DNA of 64,000 nucleotides, from contig NZ_JSEE01000004.1 in the NCBI RefSeq assembly GCF_001625355.1, positions 177,257-241,256 of the forward strand, read 5' to 3'. Under the pieces are notes generated by a model, which saw only the letters and a list, made by a program, of their open reading frames with translations, did not search any database and was not told the DNA's origin. The stretch is from Marinomonas sp. TW1. Its GTDB lineage: Bacteria > Pseudomonadota > Gammaproteobacteria > Pseudomonadales > Marinomonadaceae. A program made the translations under genes and the position numbers. Every line of letters begins with the position of its first letter. Positions within the stretch are counted from its first letter, which is position 1. This document shows, in pieces, positions 1-8,349 of this stretch.

Positions 1-716
1 AATTGAGTGTAAAGACCTCGATCACCTTTAAACTCGGTGTGATGTGGTGCTAATTCATGAATCTTCATTGGTTTAACTACTTCAAACGGCAATGCGGTCA
101 CGTCAATAACGCCTTTTGACAGCGCGCTTGGCATAGTTGGTACTGGCATAAAGATGGTATTTGCATCCAAAATACCGAAGGCTTCTGCCATGACCTTATT
201 TGGTGCTCGAACTTTCATACCGTCCAGGTCTTCCATTTTTTTGATGTCTTTAGTACGAGAATGCAAAGAACCTGGGAAATGCGTATGTAAAGCCAGTAAT
301 TTAACGTCTTTTAGTTCATCCTGCATTTCCGTTTCGGCATAGTCCTGCAGAGCCATACTGGTAATGCGAGAGTTTAGTGGCATAAAAGGTAATTCAAACA
401 CGGTTGCTTTTGGGAAGCGGCCAGGTGTGTAGCCACCGACTGTCCACGACATATCAACAATGCCTTTACGTGCTTGGTCAAATAATTGTGGGGGTTTGCC
501 ACCAAGTTGCATCGCTGGGTAAAGATCAATATGAATGCGGCCGTTCGATTCAGCTTCGACTTTATCTGCCCAAGGTTGAAGAAAGTTCACTTGTGCATTT
601 GAAACCGGCGGTAGGAAGTGATGGAGTTTGAAAGTGTATTCAGCTTCTGCAAGGACGCTTGTCGATAGAGCGGCTCCAGCGACTAAAGCCAGCGCTTTGA
701 GTTTTAAATTTTTCAT
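1..716 (-). CDS. TRAP transporter solute-binding protein, DctP type (3' end outside window)
   Basis: Periplasmic receptor of a tripartite (TRAP) importer for carboxylic acids; only the first 238 codons are in the window. Reading the minus strand from the ATG at 716-714 gives a signal peptide (MKNLKLKALALVAGAALSTS..LAEA) and then the DctP fold. This includes a motif of the type F-LPFM near residue 110 and MKVRAP near residue 170, where family members bind the substrate carboxylate with an arginine. The membrane subunits should lie beyond position 1. It is divergent from the CoA-dependent catabolic cluster starting at 1000, so its ligand is plausibly the substrate of that cluster. That link is inference; the family call is firm. 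Confidence 0.88.
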   Translation of the reverse strand, partial: MKNLKLKALALVAGAALSTSVLAEAEYTFKLHHFLPPVSNAQVNFLQPWADKVEAESNGRIHIDLYPAMQLGGKPPQLFDQARKGIVDMSWTVGGYTPGRFPKATVFELPFMPLNSRITSMALQDYAETEMQDELKDVKLLALHTHFPGSLHSRTKDIKKMEDLDGMKVRAPNKVMAEAFGILDANTIFMPVPTMPSALSKGVIDVTALPFEVVKPMKIHELAPHHTEFKGDRGLYTQ

Positions 717-902
717 AGTTTTGCACCTTATTATTTTTGTCTTATCCAGTGTCAGTATAGTCAATTGCTTATATTGACGATCTCATGTGCCTAGTTGCTC
801 CCGAGACTTAAAATCATTTTGGCCATAACCCTGTGCTAATTCAATCCTATTGCGTATGACTTTTTTGCTTAGTGTATTCAAAAAAAGCAAGAGGGTGTAA
901 AA

Positions 903-918
903 AAACATTAAAATGTTT
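903..918. promoter_or_regulatory. Palindrome in the divergent TRAP/CoA-transferase promoter region
   Basis: AAACATT-AA-AATGTTT is an inverted repeat of 7 bp arms in the 283-bp gap between the divergent genes. A second, shorter one (GTTGT/ACAAC, 931-945) follows. Both sit where an operator for one or both genes would be expected. No regulator gene is adjacent, so the binding protein is unknown. The rest of the gap is AT-rich, and I see no other clear element apart from the AACAATAATA decamer at 978-987. Confidence 0.3.
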
Positions 919-999
919 GCGAAATTAACTGTTGTGATGTACAACAAGTTTTTGGTTTTTTATATGGCTTACAGCATAACAATAATATGAGGTTACAAG

Positions 1000-2565
1000 A
1001 TGAGTAAGGTGATTTCTCTAGATCAGGCAGCAGGACTAATTCAAGACGGTGCGTCAGTGGCTTGGTCTACGGTTGGTATGTCGTATTTTGCGGAAGCGGT
1101 CGCCAAAGCCGTAGAGCAACGTTTTGTCAATACGGGCCATCCGCAACAGCTTACTCTTATTCATGATTGTGGTTGCGGTGATGGGAAAGATGCCGGGATG
1201 TCGCATCTTGCTTACCCTAATTTGGTAAAACGACTTATTTCAGGTCACACAGGTCAAGCGCCTAAAATGGCGCAGATGATTACTGACGACGCAATCGAGG
1301 CTTACTTACTGCCACAAGGCGTCTTGACAACCATGTGGCGTCAGATTGCAGGCAATAAGCCTGGTGTTATTACCAAAATCGGCATGGGCACTTACGTCGA
1401 CCCTCTCGTGAGTGGTGGCAAGGTAACGGCTAAAACCAAAGACGATTTGGTTAAGCGCATCAGTATTGAAGACGAAGAGTGGTTGTTGTTTAAGAAATTC
1501 CCACTCGATGTGGTCATTATTCGCGCAACCACTGCGGATGAAGATGGTAACTTGTCGGTTGAGGAAGAGGCCATGTTGGCGGAGATTTTGCCTATGGCGC
1601 AAGCGGCTAAAAATAATGGCGGTATTGTGATTGCACAGGTGAAATACATTGCCGAGCGTCACTCAATTCATCCAAAAGAAGTCAAAGTACCCGGTGTGCT
1701 GGTGGATTATGTCACCGTCGCACCAGCAGAGGACCACAAGCAAACCATTGGTAGCGTTTACAACCCTGGTTTGGCAGGCAATTCACGAGTACCTTTAAAT
1801 GCCTTACCTGCGATGCCTTTTAGTGCTCGAAAAGTCATTGCGCGTCGCGCGGCCATGGAGCTCGAAGCCAATGTGATGGTGAATTTAGGCATTGGTATGC
1901 CTGACGGTGTGGCGGCCATCGCGGCAGAAGAAAAGGTATCGCACTTATTTACCTTAACGACAGAGTTGGGGACTTATGGCGGTATTCCGGCTTCGGGTGC
2001 GGATTTTGGTGCAGCTTGGAATGCGGATGCCATTATTGAACACGAAGCGCAGTTTGATTTTTATGACGGTGGCGGTTTGGATATTGCCTTCCTAGGTCTA
2101 GCGCAAGCCGATCAACAGGGTAATTTGAACGTCAGTAAGTTTGGTCCAAAAGTAGTCGGTCCAGGTGGCTTTATTAACATTTCACAAAGTGCCAAAAAAG
2201 TCGTGTTCTGTGGCACCTTAGTCAATGGCGCTAAGCTTGAGTTCAGCGAAGGTAAGGTACAAGTCATTGAAGAAGGGAAGGTGCAGAAGTTTGTCGACGC
2301 GGTGGATCACATTACTTTTAGTGGTGATGTGGCGCGTGCGAATCATCAGCCTGTGGTGTTTGTTACTGAGCGTTGTGTATTGGAATTACGCCAACAAGGT
2401 ATGGTGCTGACCGAAATTGCCCCTGGTTTGGATTTGGAAAAAGACGTATTAGCTGCCATGTCATTCCGTCCTTTGATCGCCGACGATCTGAAAACCATGC
2501 CAGAAGCTATTTTTGCAGAACAGTGGGGCGGTTTAAGCGAGATTATGTCAGCGCAAGGTCAATAA
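1000..2565 (+). CDS. Fused-subunit acyl-CoA:carboxylate CoA-transferase (YdiF/Pct type)
   Basis: Moves CoA between an acyl-CoA and a free acid (family I CoA-transferase, acetate/propionate/3-oxoacid type) through a glutamyl-CoA intermediate. At 521 residues it has the fused alpha-beta length of YdiF and propionate CoA-transferases rather than the two-subunit form. The catalytic Glu is E322 in TTELGTYGG, following the glycine-rich NLGIGMPDGV loop (295-304). The ATG at 1000 is preceded by GAGG at a good distance. It is the first gene of a same-strand run with thiolase, crotonase, dehydrogenase and ligase genes. It probably activates the substrate or recycles CoA from the acetyl-CoA or other acyl-CoA released. 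Its exact acid is not visible from sequence. Confidence 0.88.
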   Translation: MSKVISLDQAAGLIQDGASVAWSTVGMSYFAEAVAKAVEQRFVNTGHPQQLTLIHDCGCGDGKDAGMSHLAYPNLVKRLISGHTGQAPKMAQMITDDAIEAYLLPQGVLTTMWRQIAGNKPGVITKIGMGTYVDPLVSGGKVTAKTKDDLVKRISIEDEEWLLFKKFPLDVVIIRATTADEDGNLSVEEEAMLAEILPMAQAAKNNGGIVIAQVKYIAERHSIHPKEVKVPGVLVDYVTVAPAEDHKQTIGSVYNPGLAGNSRVPLNALPAMPFSARKVIARRAAMELEANVMVNLGIGMPDGVAAIAAEEKVSHLFTLTTELGTYGGIPASGADFGAAWNADAIIEHEAQFDFYDGGGLDIAFLGLAQADQQGNLNVSKFGPKVVGPGGFINISQSAKKVVFCGTLVNGAKLEFSEGKVQVIEEGKVQKFVDAVDHITFSGDVARANHQPVVFVTERCVLELRQQGMVLTEIAPGLDLEKDVLAAMSFRPLIADDLKTMPEAIFAEQWGGLSEIMSAQGQ

Positions 2566-2593
2566 AAACAATAACCAAATTTGAGGTACGAGT

Positions 2594-3796
2594 ATGTCGA
2601 TCAAGAATGTTGAAATCCCTTATGGCGCTTATTGGAGCACCCCCTTTACCAAATGGCAGGGCTCTCTACAGCATCTGCATTCCATGAAGTTTGCAGCACA
2701 TGTGACAAAACAAGAATTGGCCAAACGCGATATTGATCCAACTGTGTTTGACTCAGGCGTGTTGGGGATGACCATTAACCAATACCAATCTTTTAATGGT
2801 GCGCCTTGGCCTTTGTATGATGTTGGTGCGGTGAATACGGCCGGACATGCTGTGAATCAGGTGTGTGCCACCAGTGCACGAGGTTTATTTGCTGCCGCTT
2901 CTGAAATTGTCTGTGGTATGGCGAATGTGTCTTTGTTAATGACGGCCGATCGTTGTTCGAATGGGCCGCATATATATTACCCAAATGCCAAAGGGCCAGC
3001 GGGTGCATCAGAAGATCAGGTCACTTATAACATGATGAATGATTGTGTTGGTGGGCATTCTATGATGCAAACAGGGGAAAATGTGGCGAAGCGTTTCGAC
3101 ATTACCCGTGAAGAATTGGATGCCGTCACTTTTCGACGTTACGAGCAGTATCAAGATGCCCTTAAAGACGATCAGGCGTTCCAAAAACGTTATATGACTT
3201 TGCCGTTATCAGTGCCTACAGCGAACTTCAAAAAAGAAGAGACGGTTATTTTTGGCGATGAAGGGATATTTCCAACCACCTTGGAAGGTTTGCAGAAGTT
3301 AAAACCCATTCAAGAAGGCGGGGTGATTACCTTTGGTAATCAGACGCACCCAGCAGACGGTAATGCTTCGGCTATTTTGTGTCGTTCTGAAGAAGTGGCT
3401 AACTTAACCTCTCGTCCTGAAATAAAAATTGAAGTATTGGGCTTTGGTCAAGCTAGAGACGACCTAGCTTACATGCCTGCTGCGCCAATAGAAGCCGCGA
3501 AACGTGCGCTTGCCGTAGCGGGTATCGATATTAAACAAGTCAAAGCCATCAAAACACACAATCCATTTGCAGTTAACGATGTGGCCTTTGCGAAAGCGAT
3601 GGATGTGGATGTGATGGCCATGAATAACTATGGTTGTTCTCTTATTTGGGGCCACCCACAAGGGCCAACTGGTATGCGTGCTGTTATTGAGTTGATTGAA
3701 GAGTTGGTTATTACGGGTGGCGGCTATGGCCTTTTCACCGGTTGTGCCGCGGGTGACACTGGAATGGCGGTGGTCATTAAAGTCTCAGACCGTTAA
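2594..3796 (+). CDS. Thiolase-family acyl-CoA acyltransferase
   Basis: Thiolytic cleavage of a 3-oxoacyl-CoA, the last step of a beta-oxidation cycle. The 400-residue protein keeps the thiolase triad: nucleophile Cys91 in NQVCATSARG, His354 in IWGHPQGPTG and Cys384 in FTGCAAGDTG. VNDVAFA (328-333) stands in for the usual NEAFA block. The NxxGG..GHP motif is altered to NNYGCSLIWGHP, which marks a divergent branch compared with acetoacetyl-CoA thiolases and suggests an unusual, possibly aromatic, substrate. It begins 28 nt after the CoA-transferase stop, with GAGG upstream, so the two are co-transcribed. A rho-independent terminator follows. Confidence 0.88.
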   Translation: MSIKNVEIPYGAYWSTPFTKWQGSLQHLHSMKFAAHVTKQELAKRDIDPTVFDSGVLGMTINQYQSFNGAPWPLYDVGAVNTAGHAVNQVCATSARGLFAAASEIVCGMANVSLLMTADRCSNGPHIYYPNAKGPAGASEDQVTYNMMNDCVGGHSMMQTGENVAKRFDITREELDAVTFRRYEQYQDALKDDQAFQKRYMTLPLSVPTANFKKEETVIFGDEGIFPTTLEGLQKLKPIQEGGVITFGNQTHPADGNASAILCRSEEVANLTSRPEIKIEVLGFGQARDDLAYMPAAPIEAAKRALAVAGIDIKQVKAIKTHNPFAVNDVAFAKAMDVDVMAMNNYGCSLIWGHPQGPTGMRAVIELIEELVITGGGYGLFTGCAAGDTGMAVVIKVSDR

Positions 3797-3811
3797 AGAA
3801 TGGTGTTGTGG

Positions 3812-3839
3812 CCGTGGGTATTTACCCACGGTTTTTTTT
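3812..3839 (+). terminator. Rho-independent terminator after the thiolase gene
   Basis: CCGTGGGT-ATTT-ACCCACGG stem-loop (3812-3831) followed by eight T. It closes the CoA-transferase/thiolase unit and means the crotonase gene downstream needs its own promoter in 3840-3984. Confidence 0.88.
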
Positions 3840-3863
3840 ACACTTAAAAATATAGTTATAAAC

Positions 3864-3908
3864 AATAATAGTTTATTTTGACATTTGTTTAGCTACTAAA
3901 CTATTATT
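3864..3908. promoter_or_regulatory. Inverted repeat upstream of the crotonase gene, candidate operator
   Basis: AATAATAGTTTA (3864-3875) is repeated inverted and exactly as TAAACTATTATT (3897-3908), 33 bp apart centre to centre, about three helical turns. The left arm contains the decamer AACAATAATA, which also precedes two other genes of the cluster (978-987 and 5622-5631). An operator for a dimeric regulator is the simplest reading. No binding protein can be named. Confidence 0.4.
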
Positions 3909-3984
3909 TGATGAATAACGTCAAGGGTGCGTTTTAGTGTTGAGCTTGGCGCTTGGCCCATAAACATAAAAATAGAGGCTTCTA

Positions 3985-4746
3985 ATGGTAACGTATGAAT
4001 TTATTAACTTCTCGGTAGAGAATGGTATTGGGCATTTAGAACTGAATCGTCCTGAAAAGAAGAATGCGATTAATGACAGCCTTTGCCTTGAAATCGAGCA
4101 TGTTTTTTTGAATCTTTCCGATGACGTTAATGTCATCGTCTTGTCTGGTAATGGCCCTGAGTTTTGTTCAGGTCTTGATCTACGTGAGCATAAAGCACGT
4201 GAACCTTTTGAAGTCGTTAAACACTCACAAATGTGGCATCGCGTATTTGGTCATATTCGTGATTCTGGCACACCTGTTGTTGCGGCAATGCATGGTGCGG
4301 TGATTGGCGGTGGTTTGGAACTGGCCATTTGTGCTCACGTTCGTGTCACAGAAGAAAATACCTTTTATCGTTTACCAGAAGGTAAGCACGGTATCTTTGT
4401 GGGTGGTGGTGCCTCTGTGAATGTGGCCAATGTGATTGGTACGAGTCGTATGACAGAAATGATGTTAACAGGCCGTGATGTGGGCGCCGAAGAAGGTCAC
4501 CGTATTGGTTTAGGCCATTATGTGATGCCAGCAGGCGAAGCTTTGAATAAAGCCTTTGAAATTGCCAAAGGTATTAACAAAAATTCTAAATACTCCAACT
4601 GGGCGATGACGACGGGGCTAAGTCGTATCAACAATATGTCGGCTCAAGAAGGCCTGTACACAGAATCGCTGATCTGCGGTATTACGCAAACCAGTGAAGA
4701 AGTGAAAGCTCGCATTGATGCTTTTTTGAACCGTAAAAAATCCTAG
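3985..4746 (+). CDS. Enoyl-CoA hydratase/isomerase (crotonase) family protein
   Basis: Hydrates an enoyl-CoA, or in the feruloyl-CoA branch hydrates and then cleaves it. The 253-residue protein has the crotonase fold with the oxyanion-hole blocks CSGLDL (61-66) and IGGGLELA (107-114). Glu112 and Glu132 align with the two catalytic glutamates of rat enoyl-CoA hydratase (Glu144/Glu164). Because a dehydrogenase and a thiolase are encoded alongside, ordinary hydration within a beta-oxidation cycle is more likely than the retro-aldol lyase reaction, but the sequence alone does not exclude the latter. The ATG at 3985 is preceded by GAGG. Confidence 0.87.
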   Translation: MVTYEFINFSVENGIGHLELNRPEKKNAINDSLCLEIEHVFLNLSDDVNVIVLSGNGPEFCSGLDLREHKAREPFEVVKHSQMWHRVFGHIRDSGTPVVAAMHGAVIGGGLELAICAHVRVTEENTFYRLPEGKHGIFVGGGASVNVANVIGTSRMTEMMLTGRDVGAEEGHRIGLGHYVMPAGEALNKAFEIAKGINKNSKYSNWAMTTGLSRINNMSAQEGLYTESLICGITQTSEEVKARIDAFLNRKKS

Positions 4747-4792
4747 TCAGCGATTTTTTCTCAGAACAAAAACAAGATTCAGGAGTTATAGT

Positions 4793-5560
4793 ATGCAAAT
4801 TCAAGGTAAACACTTCATTGTGACGGGTTCGGCATCGGGTATTGGCGAAGCGGTTGCGCGTCGCTTACATGGCTTGGGGGCCAGCATCACCTTGGTAGAT
4901 GTGAATGAAACGGGTCTGGCTCGTGTGAAAGCGGATTTAGGTGAGCGAGTACAAGCTTGCATGACCGATATTGTTGATGAAGTGTCGGTGCAGAAGAGCG
5001 TTGATCAAGCGGTTGCAGAGTTCGGGGCCATTGATGGTTTGATTAACTGTGCCGGTATTCCTGGCGCTGAGCGTGTGGTTGGACGAGAAGGCCCGCATAA
5101 ACTGGCCAGTTTCCAACGTGCGGTTTCGGTTAATTTGATTGGTACGTTCAACATGATTCGCTTAGTCGCGGATAAGATGCAACACAATGAGCCAGCGGAT
5201 AACCTAGAGCGTGGTGTGATGATTAATACCGCGTCTGTGGCGGCATTTGACGGACAAATTGGCCAGGCTGGTTATGCGGCGTCAAAAGGCGGTGTTTGTG
5301 CGATGACGTTACCAATTGCTCGTGAATTAGCACGTTTTGGTATTCGTGTTATGACGATTGCTCCAGGCTTATTTAAAACGCCAATGATGGACGTGTTACC
5401 TGAAGAGGTACAGCAGTCATTAGGCGAAGCGGTGCCATTTCCACCTCGTTTAGGGGAGCCAGATGAATATGCCAGTTTAGCTCAGCACATTATTGAGAAC
5501 AGCATGTTGAATGGCGAAGTGATCCGTTTAGACGGTGCTATTCGAATGGCTGCCAAATAA
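4793..5560 (+). CDS. SDR-family 3-hydroxyacyl-CoA dehydrogenase (type II-like)
   Basis: Short-chain dehydrogenase of 255 residues, probably oxidising a 3-hydroxyacyl-CoA with NAD+. It has the nucleotide loop TGSASGIG (11-18), Asp36 at the end of beta-2 (favouring NAD over NADP), NCAG (85-88), and the catalytic Ser148, Tyr161 and Lys165 in the YAASK motif. The overall pattern (extended insert around 90-140, PGLFKTPM loop) resembles the HSD10/type II 3-hydroxyacyl-CoA dehydrogenases used in beta-oxidation. It lies 46 nt after the crotonase gene with AGGAG ahead of its ATG. Role in this pathway is inferred from neighbours. Confidence 0.85.
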   Translation: MQIQGKHFIVTGSASGIGEAVARRLHGLGASITLVDVNETGLARVKADLGERVQACMTDIVDEVSVQKSVDQAVAEFGAIDGLINCAGIPGAERVVGREGPHKLASFQRAVSVNLIGTFNMIRLVADKMQHNEPADNLERGVMINTASVAAFDGQIGQAGYAASKGGVCAMTLPIARELARFGIRVMTIAPGLFKTPMMDVLPEEVQQSLGEAVPFPPRLGEPDEYASLAQHIIENSMLNGEVIRLDGAIRMAAK

Positions 5561-5644
5561 TAGGTGAGCTTGGTTCCATGCTAAGGGTAGTAATATCAAA
5601 AGCGTGAGCCATCGAGAGAATAACAATAATAGTTTTAGTGACGC

Positions 5645-5658
5645 AGTCATTAATGACT
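5645..5658. promoter_or_regulatory. Perfect 14-bp palindrome upstream of the acyl-CoA ligase gene
   Basis: AGTCATTAATGACT is its own reverse complement. It lies in the 154-bp gap before the ligase gene, just downstream of a third copy of the AACAATAATA decamer (5622-5631). Its position and symmetry suit an operator; the regulator is unknown. Confidence 0.4.
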
Positions 5659-5714
5659 CAAAAAACACAACTTAAGCCACACAAAAACAAGCAAAGTGGT
5701 TTTAGGAGCAGAAC

Positions 5715-7568
5715 ATGAGTGTTGGATTTCATCCTATTAAGGTAGTGGCCCATCCGATTGAGGTAATCAAACAGGATGATGGGGTGCAGATTATTAACAG
5801 TCAAAAGCCATTAGATGCGTTTGCTCGATGCTGGACAGATCAGCTGGAATATTGGGCGAAAGAAGCCCCTGATCGTGTGTTTGTCGCCCAGCGAGACGAG
5901 CATGGTGAGTGGGATGAAATTACCTACTCTGAAGCCGTGACGCGAGCACGTCGCATTGCTTCTTGGTTATTGACTCAGCCTGTGTCAACGGACCGTCCGA
6001 TTGTTTTCTTATGTGGCAACAGTGCAGAACATTTGATGTTGGCTTTGGCTGGTATGTATGTGGGCATTGCGCATTCTCCTTTGTCACCTGCTTATTCCTT
6101 GATCGCCACGGACTACGCCAAGTTGCAAGGCATTATGGATATTTTGACACCAGGGTTGATCGTGGTGGATGAACTGGCACCTTACGAAAAAGCCATCAAA
6201 GCGGTGTGTCGTGATGAGCAGACGCCCGTTATGGTGATTAAGGGAAGTACTCAGGCACAGCAAATCGCCAACCCAACCATGTCTTATCAGGCGTGTTTAA
6301 CCCTACCTATTTCAGAACACCTTGATGGAGAAAATGCCAAGGTTAATGGCGATACTGTAGCCAAGATTTTATTTACCTCTGGCACCACAGGCATGCCAAA
6401 AGGGGTCATCAACACGCAACGAATGATTTGTGCGAACCAAGTGATGATTCATCAAGTGATGCAGTTTCTCAAAGATCAGCCGCCTATTATGGTGGATTGG
6501 CTTCCTTGGAATCATACGTTTGGTGGTAACCATAATGTTGGTATTGCCTTGTATAACGGTGGCAGCTTGTATCTTGATGATGGTAAGCCAACGGAAAAAT
6601 TATTCGACAAAACCTTGAAGAATTTGGCTGAGATCTCGCCAACGGTGTATTTTAATGTGCCGAAAGGTTTCGAACTATTGGTACAAAAACTGAAAGCGGA
6701 TGATGCGTTTGCGAAGAAATTCTTTTCGCGTTTGCAGTTTACCTTTTTCGCCGCGGCTGGTTTAGCACAGCATATTTGGGACGATCTGGATGCTTTGGCG
6801 ATTCAGTACACAGGTAAGAAAATCCCCATGCTGACTGGTCTGGGTTGTACTGAAACCGCACCTTCTGCCACTTTTGCTTCCGTAGAAGAATCCACGTCTG
6901 GTGTGATTGGCGTGCCAGCCCCAGGGGTGTCCATTAAACTGGTGCCAAATGAAGGCAAGTTAGAAGCTCGGGTCAAAGCGGTTACGGTCATGCCGGGTTA
7001 CTGGCGTCAACCGGAATTGACTGCTAAAGCCTTTGACGAAGACGGATACTACTGTTTAGGCGATGCCTTTGCTTTCTTAGATGAAACACAGCCACAGCGC
7101 GGCTTCCGTTTTGATGGTCGTGTATCAGAAGACTTTAAGCTCGACAGCGGTACTTGGGTCAGTGCGGGCACATTACGAGCGAAGTTCATCAGTGCTTTGG
7201 CGCCGTTTGCCCAAGATGTTGTATTGTGTGGCACGAACCGTGGTTATATCACTGCCATGGTGTTTCCGGATTGGGCCCATTGTCGCGCCATTTTACCTCA
7301 TGACGTGGTGGAGTCGAATGAAGAGGTGATTGCTCATGATGCGGTTCGACAAGCTTTTAAAGACAAACTGATAGAGTGTGCAAAACACAATACAGGTGGC
7401 TCTACTCTGGTCAAGCGCATCATCTTACAGGCAACCCCAGCCAGTATTGATGCTCATGAAATTACTGATAAAGGGTCTTTGAATCAACGAGCGGTGCAAA
7501 CCCATCGTGAGGATCAAGTGGCGCTCTTGTATCAAGAGCCCATCGCGCCGCAAGTAATCAGCCTCTGA
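5715..7568 (+). CDS. Feruloyl-CoA synthase-type AMP-forming acyl-CoA ligase
   Basis: Activates a (hydroxy)cinnamate-like acid to its CoA thioester using ATP, the entry step of the cluster. At 617 residues it has the length of feruloyl-CoA synthases, longer than typical 4-coumarate ligases. The phosphate-binding loop is TSGTTGMPKG (221-230), LGCTETAP forms the adenylate-binding core, and YCLGDAF is the ANL hinge region. The C-terminal EITDKGSLNQRAV supplies the adenylation lysine in the form seen in feruloyl-CoA synthases. The ATG at 5715 has AGGAG at good spacing, and the thioesterase gene follows after one base. Substrate assignment is by family and context; a related aryl-propenoic acid is possible. 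Confidence 0.82.
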   Translation: MSVGFHPIKVVAHPIEVIKQDDGVQIINSQKPLDAFARCWTDQLEYWAKEAPDRVFVAQRDEHGEWDEITYSEAVTRARRIASWLLTQPVSTDRPIVFLCGNSAEHLMLALAGMYVGIAHSPLSPAYSLIATDYAKLQGIMDILTPGLIVVDELAPYEKAIKAVCRDEQTPVMVIKGSTQAQQIANPTMSYQACLTLPISEHLDGENAKVNGDTVAKILFTSGTTGMPKGVINTQRMICANQVMIHQVMQFLKDQPPIMVDWLPWNHTFGGNHNVGIALYNGGSLYLDDGKPTEKLFDKTLKNLAEISPTVYFNVPKGFELLVQKLKADDAFAKKFFSRLQFTFFAAAGLAQHIWDDLDALAIQYTGKKIPMLTGLGCTETAPSATFASVEESTSGVIGVPAPGVSIKLVPNEGKLEARVKAVTVMPGYWRQPELTAKAFDEDGYYCLGDAFAFLDETQPQRGFRFDGRVSEDFKLDSGTWVSAGTLRAKFISALAPFAQDVVLCGTNRGYITAMVFPDWAHCRAILPHDVVESNEEVIAHDAVRQAFKDKLIECAKHNTGGSTLVKRIILQATPASIDAHEITDKGSLNQRAVQTHREDQVALLYQEPIAPQVISL

Positions 7569-7569
7569 T

Positions 7570-7980
7570 ATGTTTAAGCATCAGCGAGAACTGCGCATTG
7601 AATGGGGCGATTGTGACCCAGCTGACATTGTCTTTTATCCTCGTTATTTCGCTTTTTTTGATGCCTCTACGGGGGCATTATTTGCGGCGATGGGATGTTC
7701 TTTAAGAGACATACGAGGGCAAGCGAATCAGGTTGGTTTTCCTATGGTAGACACTCGTTCGCAGTTTTATAAGCCTTCTAAGTATGGCGACATCGTGCTT
7801 ATCGAAAGCCAAATTACCGAAGTAGGGCACGCCAGTTTTGGTATCCAGCATCGTTTGTTTAATAACGAGAAACTGGCAGTGGAGTGCTCTGAAAAACGGG
7901 TTTGGGCAGGTTTCAATGAGCAAGGTGAACTAAAGGCGCAAGCAATTCCGGATGTGGTCCGGAAGCGTATGTTGGCTTAG
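7570..7980 (+). CDS. 4-hydroxybenzoyl-CoA thioesterase-type hotdog thioesterase
   Basis: Hotdog-fold thioesterase of 136 residues. The active-site segment WGDCDPADIVFYPRY places Asp16 where the Pseudomonas 4-hydroxybenzoyl-CoA thioesterase has its nucleophile Asp17. The ORF starts one base after the ligase stop, so translation is likely coupled. Hydrolysing an aroyl-CoA is the logical last step if the cluster shortens a cinnamoyl-CoA side chain by beta-oxidation, giving a free benzoate derivative. That step is an inference; the family is clear. Confidence 0.85.
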   Translation: MFKHQRELRIEWGDCDPADIVFYPRYFAFFDASTGALFAAMGCSLRDIRGQANQVGFPMVDTRSQFYKPSKYGDIVLIESQITEVGHASFGIQHRLFNNEKLAVECSEKRVWAGFNEQGELKAQAIPDVVRKRMLA

Positions 7981-7997
7981 TACATTGAGTGGCTAAT

Positions 7998-8025
7998 AAA
8001 AAGCCGAATGTTCATTCGGCTTTTT
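7998..8025. terminator. Bidirectional rho-independent terminator
   Basis: AAAAGCCGAATG-TT-CATTCGGCTTTT stem-loop with an A-run on the left and a T-run on the right, so it can stop the catabolic operon on the plus strand and the small minus-strand gene that ends at 8031. Confidence 0.88.
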
Positions 8026-8030
8026 GGTGT

Positions 8031-8153
8031 TTATTCTGAGCGAGTTTGGACGCACAACTCAATAACGCGCTTACCGCTAATTATGACAAAGCTTCCAACC
8101 GTAATGGCAAGTGCCGCTAGATGGATAACATCGTCTAGTAAAAGCATATCCAT
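8031..8153 (-). CDS. Predicted 40-residue single-pass membrane micro-protein
   Basis: Minus-strand ORF from ATG (8153-8151) to TAA (8033-8031), too short for usual gene-finding cutoffs. It encodes MDMLLLDDVIHLAALAITVG..KRVIELC...TRSE: an acidic N-terminus, one hydrophobic stretch (about residues 9-27) and a basic/polar tail. It is preceded by a strong Shine-Dalgarno (TGAGGAGC, about seven bases before the ATG), and a bidirectional terminator lies immediately after its stop. These signals support a real gene. I do not recognise a family. It sits divergently upstream of trkH; a role as a small modulator of that transporter would be speculation. Confidence 0.55.
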   Translation of the reverse strand: MDMLLLDDVIHLAALAITVGSFVIISGKRVIELCVQTRSE

Positions 8154-8349
8154 ATTTTGCTCCTCAGTGAGTGTTATTAATTAATAAAGCACATTTATTG
8201 AGTGTCGTCCATATTTTTTGCACTTTTTTGGTTTTTTAATCCTTTAATTTGCTCAATTGACTTAAGCCTTTTGTAGAGTCCGTTTTGTGATTCCCTTATA
8301 GTTATCCCACTTTTTGTATTTGACCTCATCGCTTGGGGCTGCTGTCCAA

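Noticed and set aside
717..999. Riboswitch or tRNA in the divergent gap
   Set aside because: No conserved fold or cloverleaf is visible; only short palindromes.
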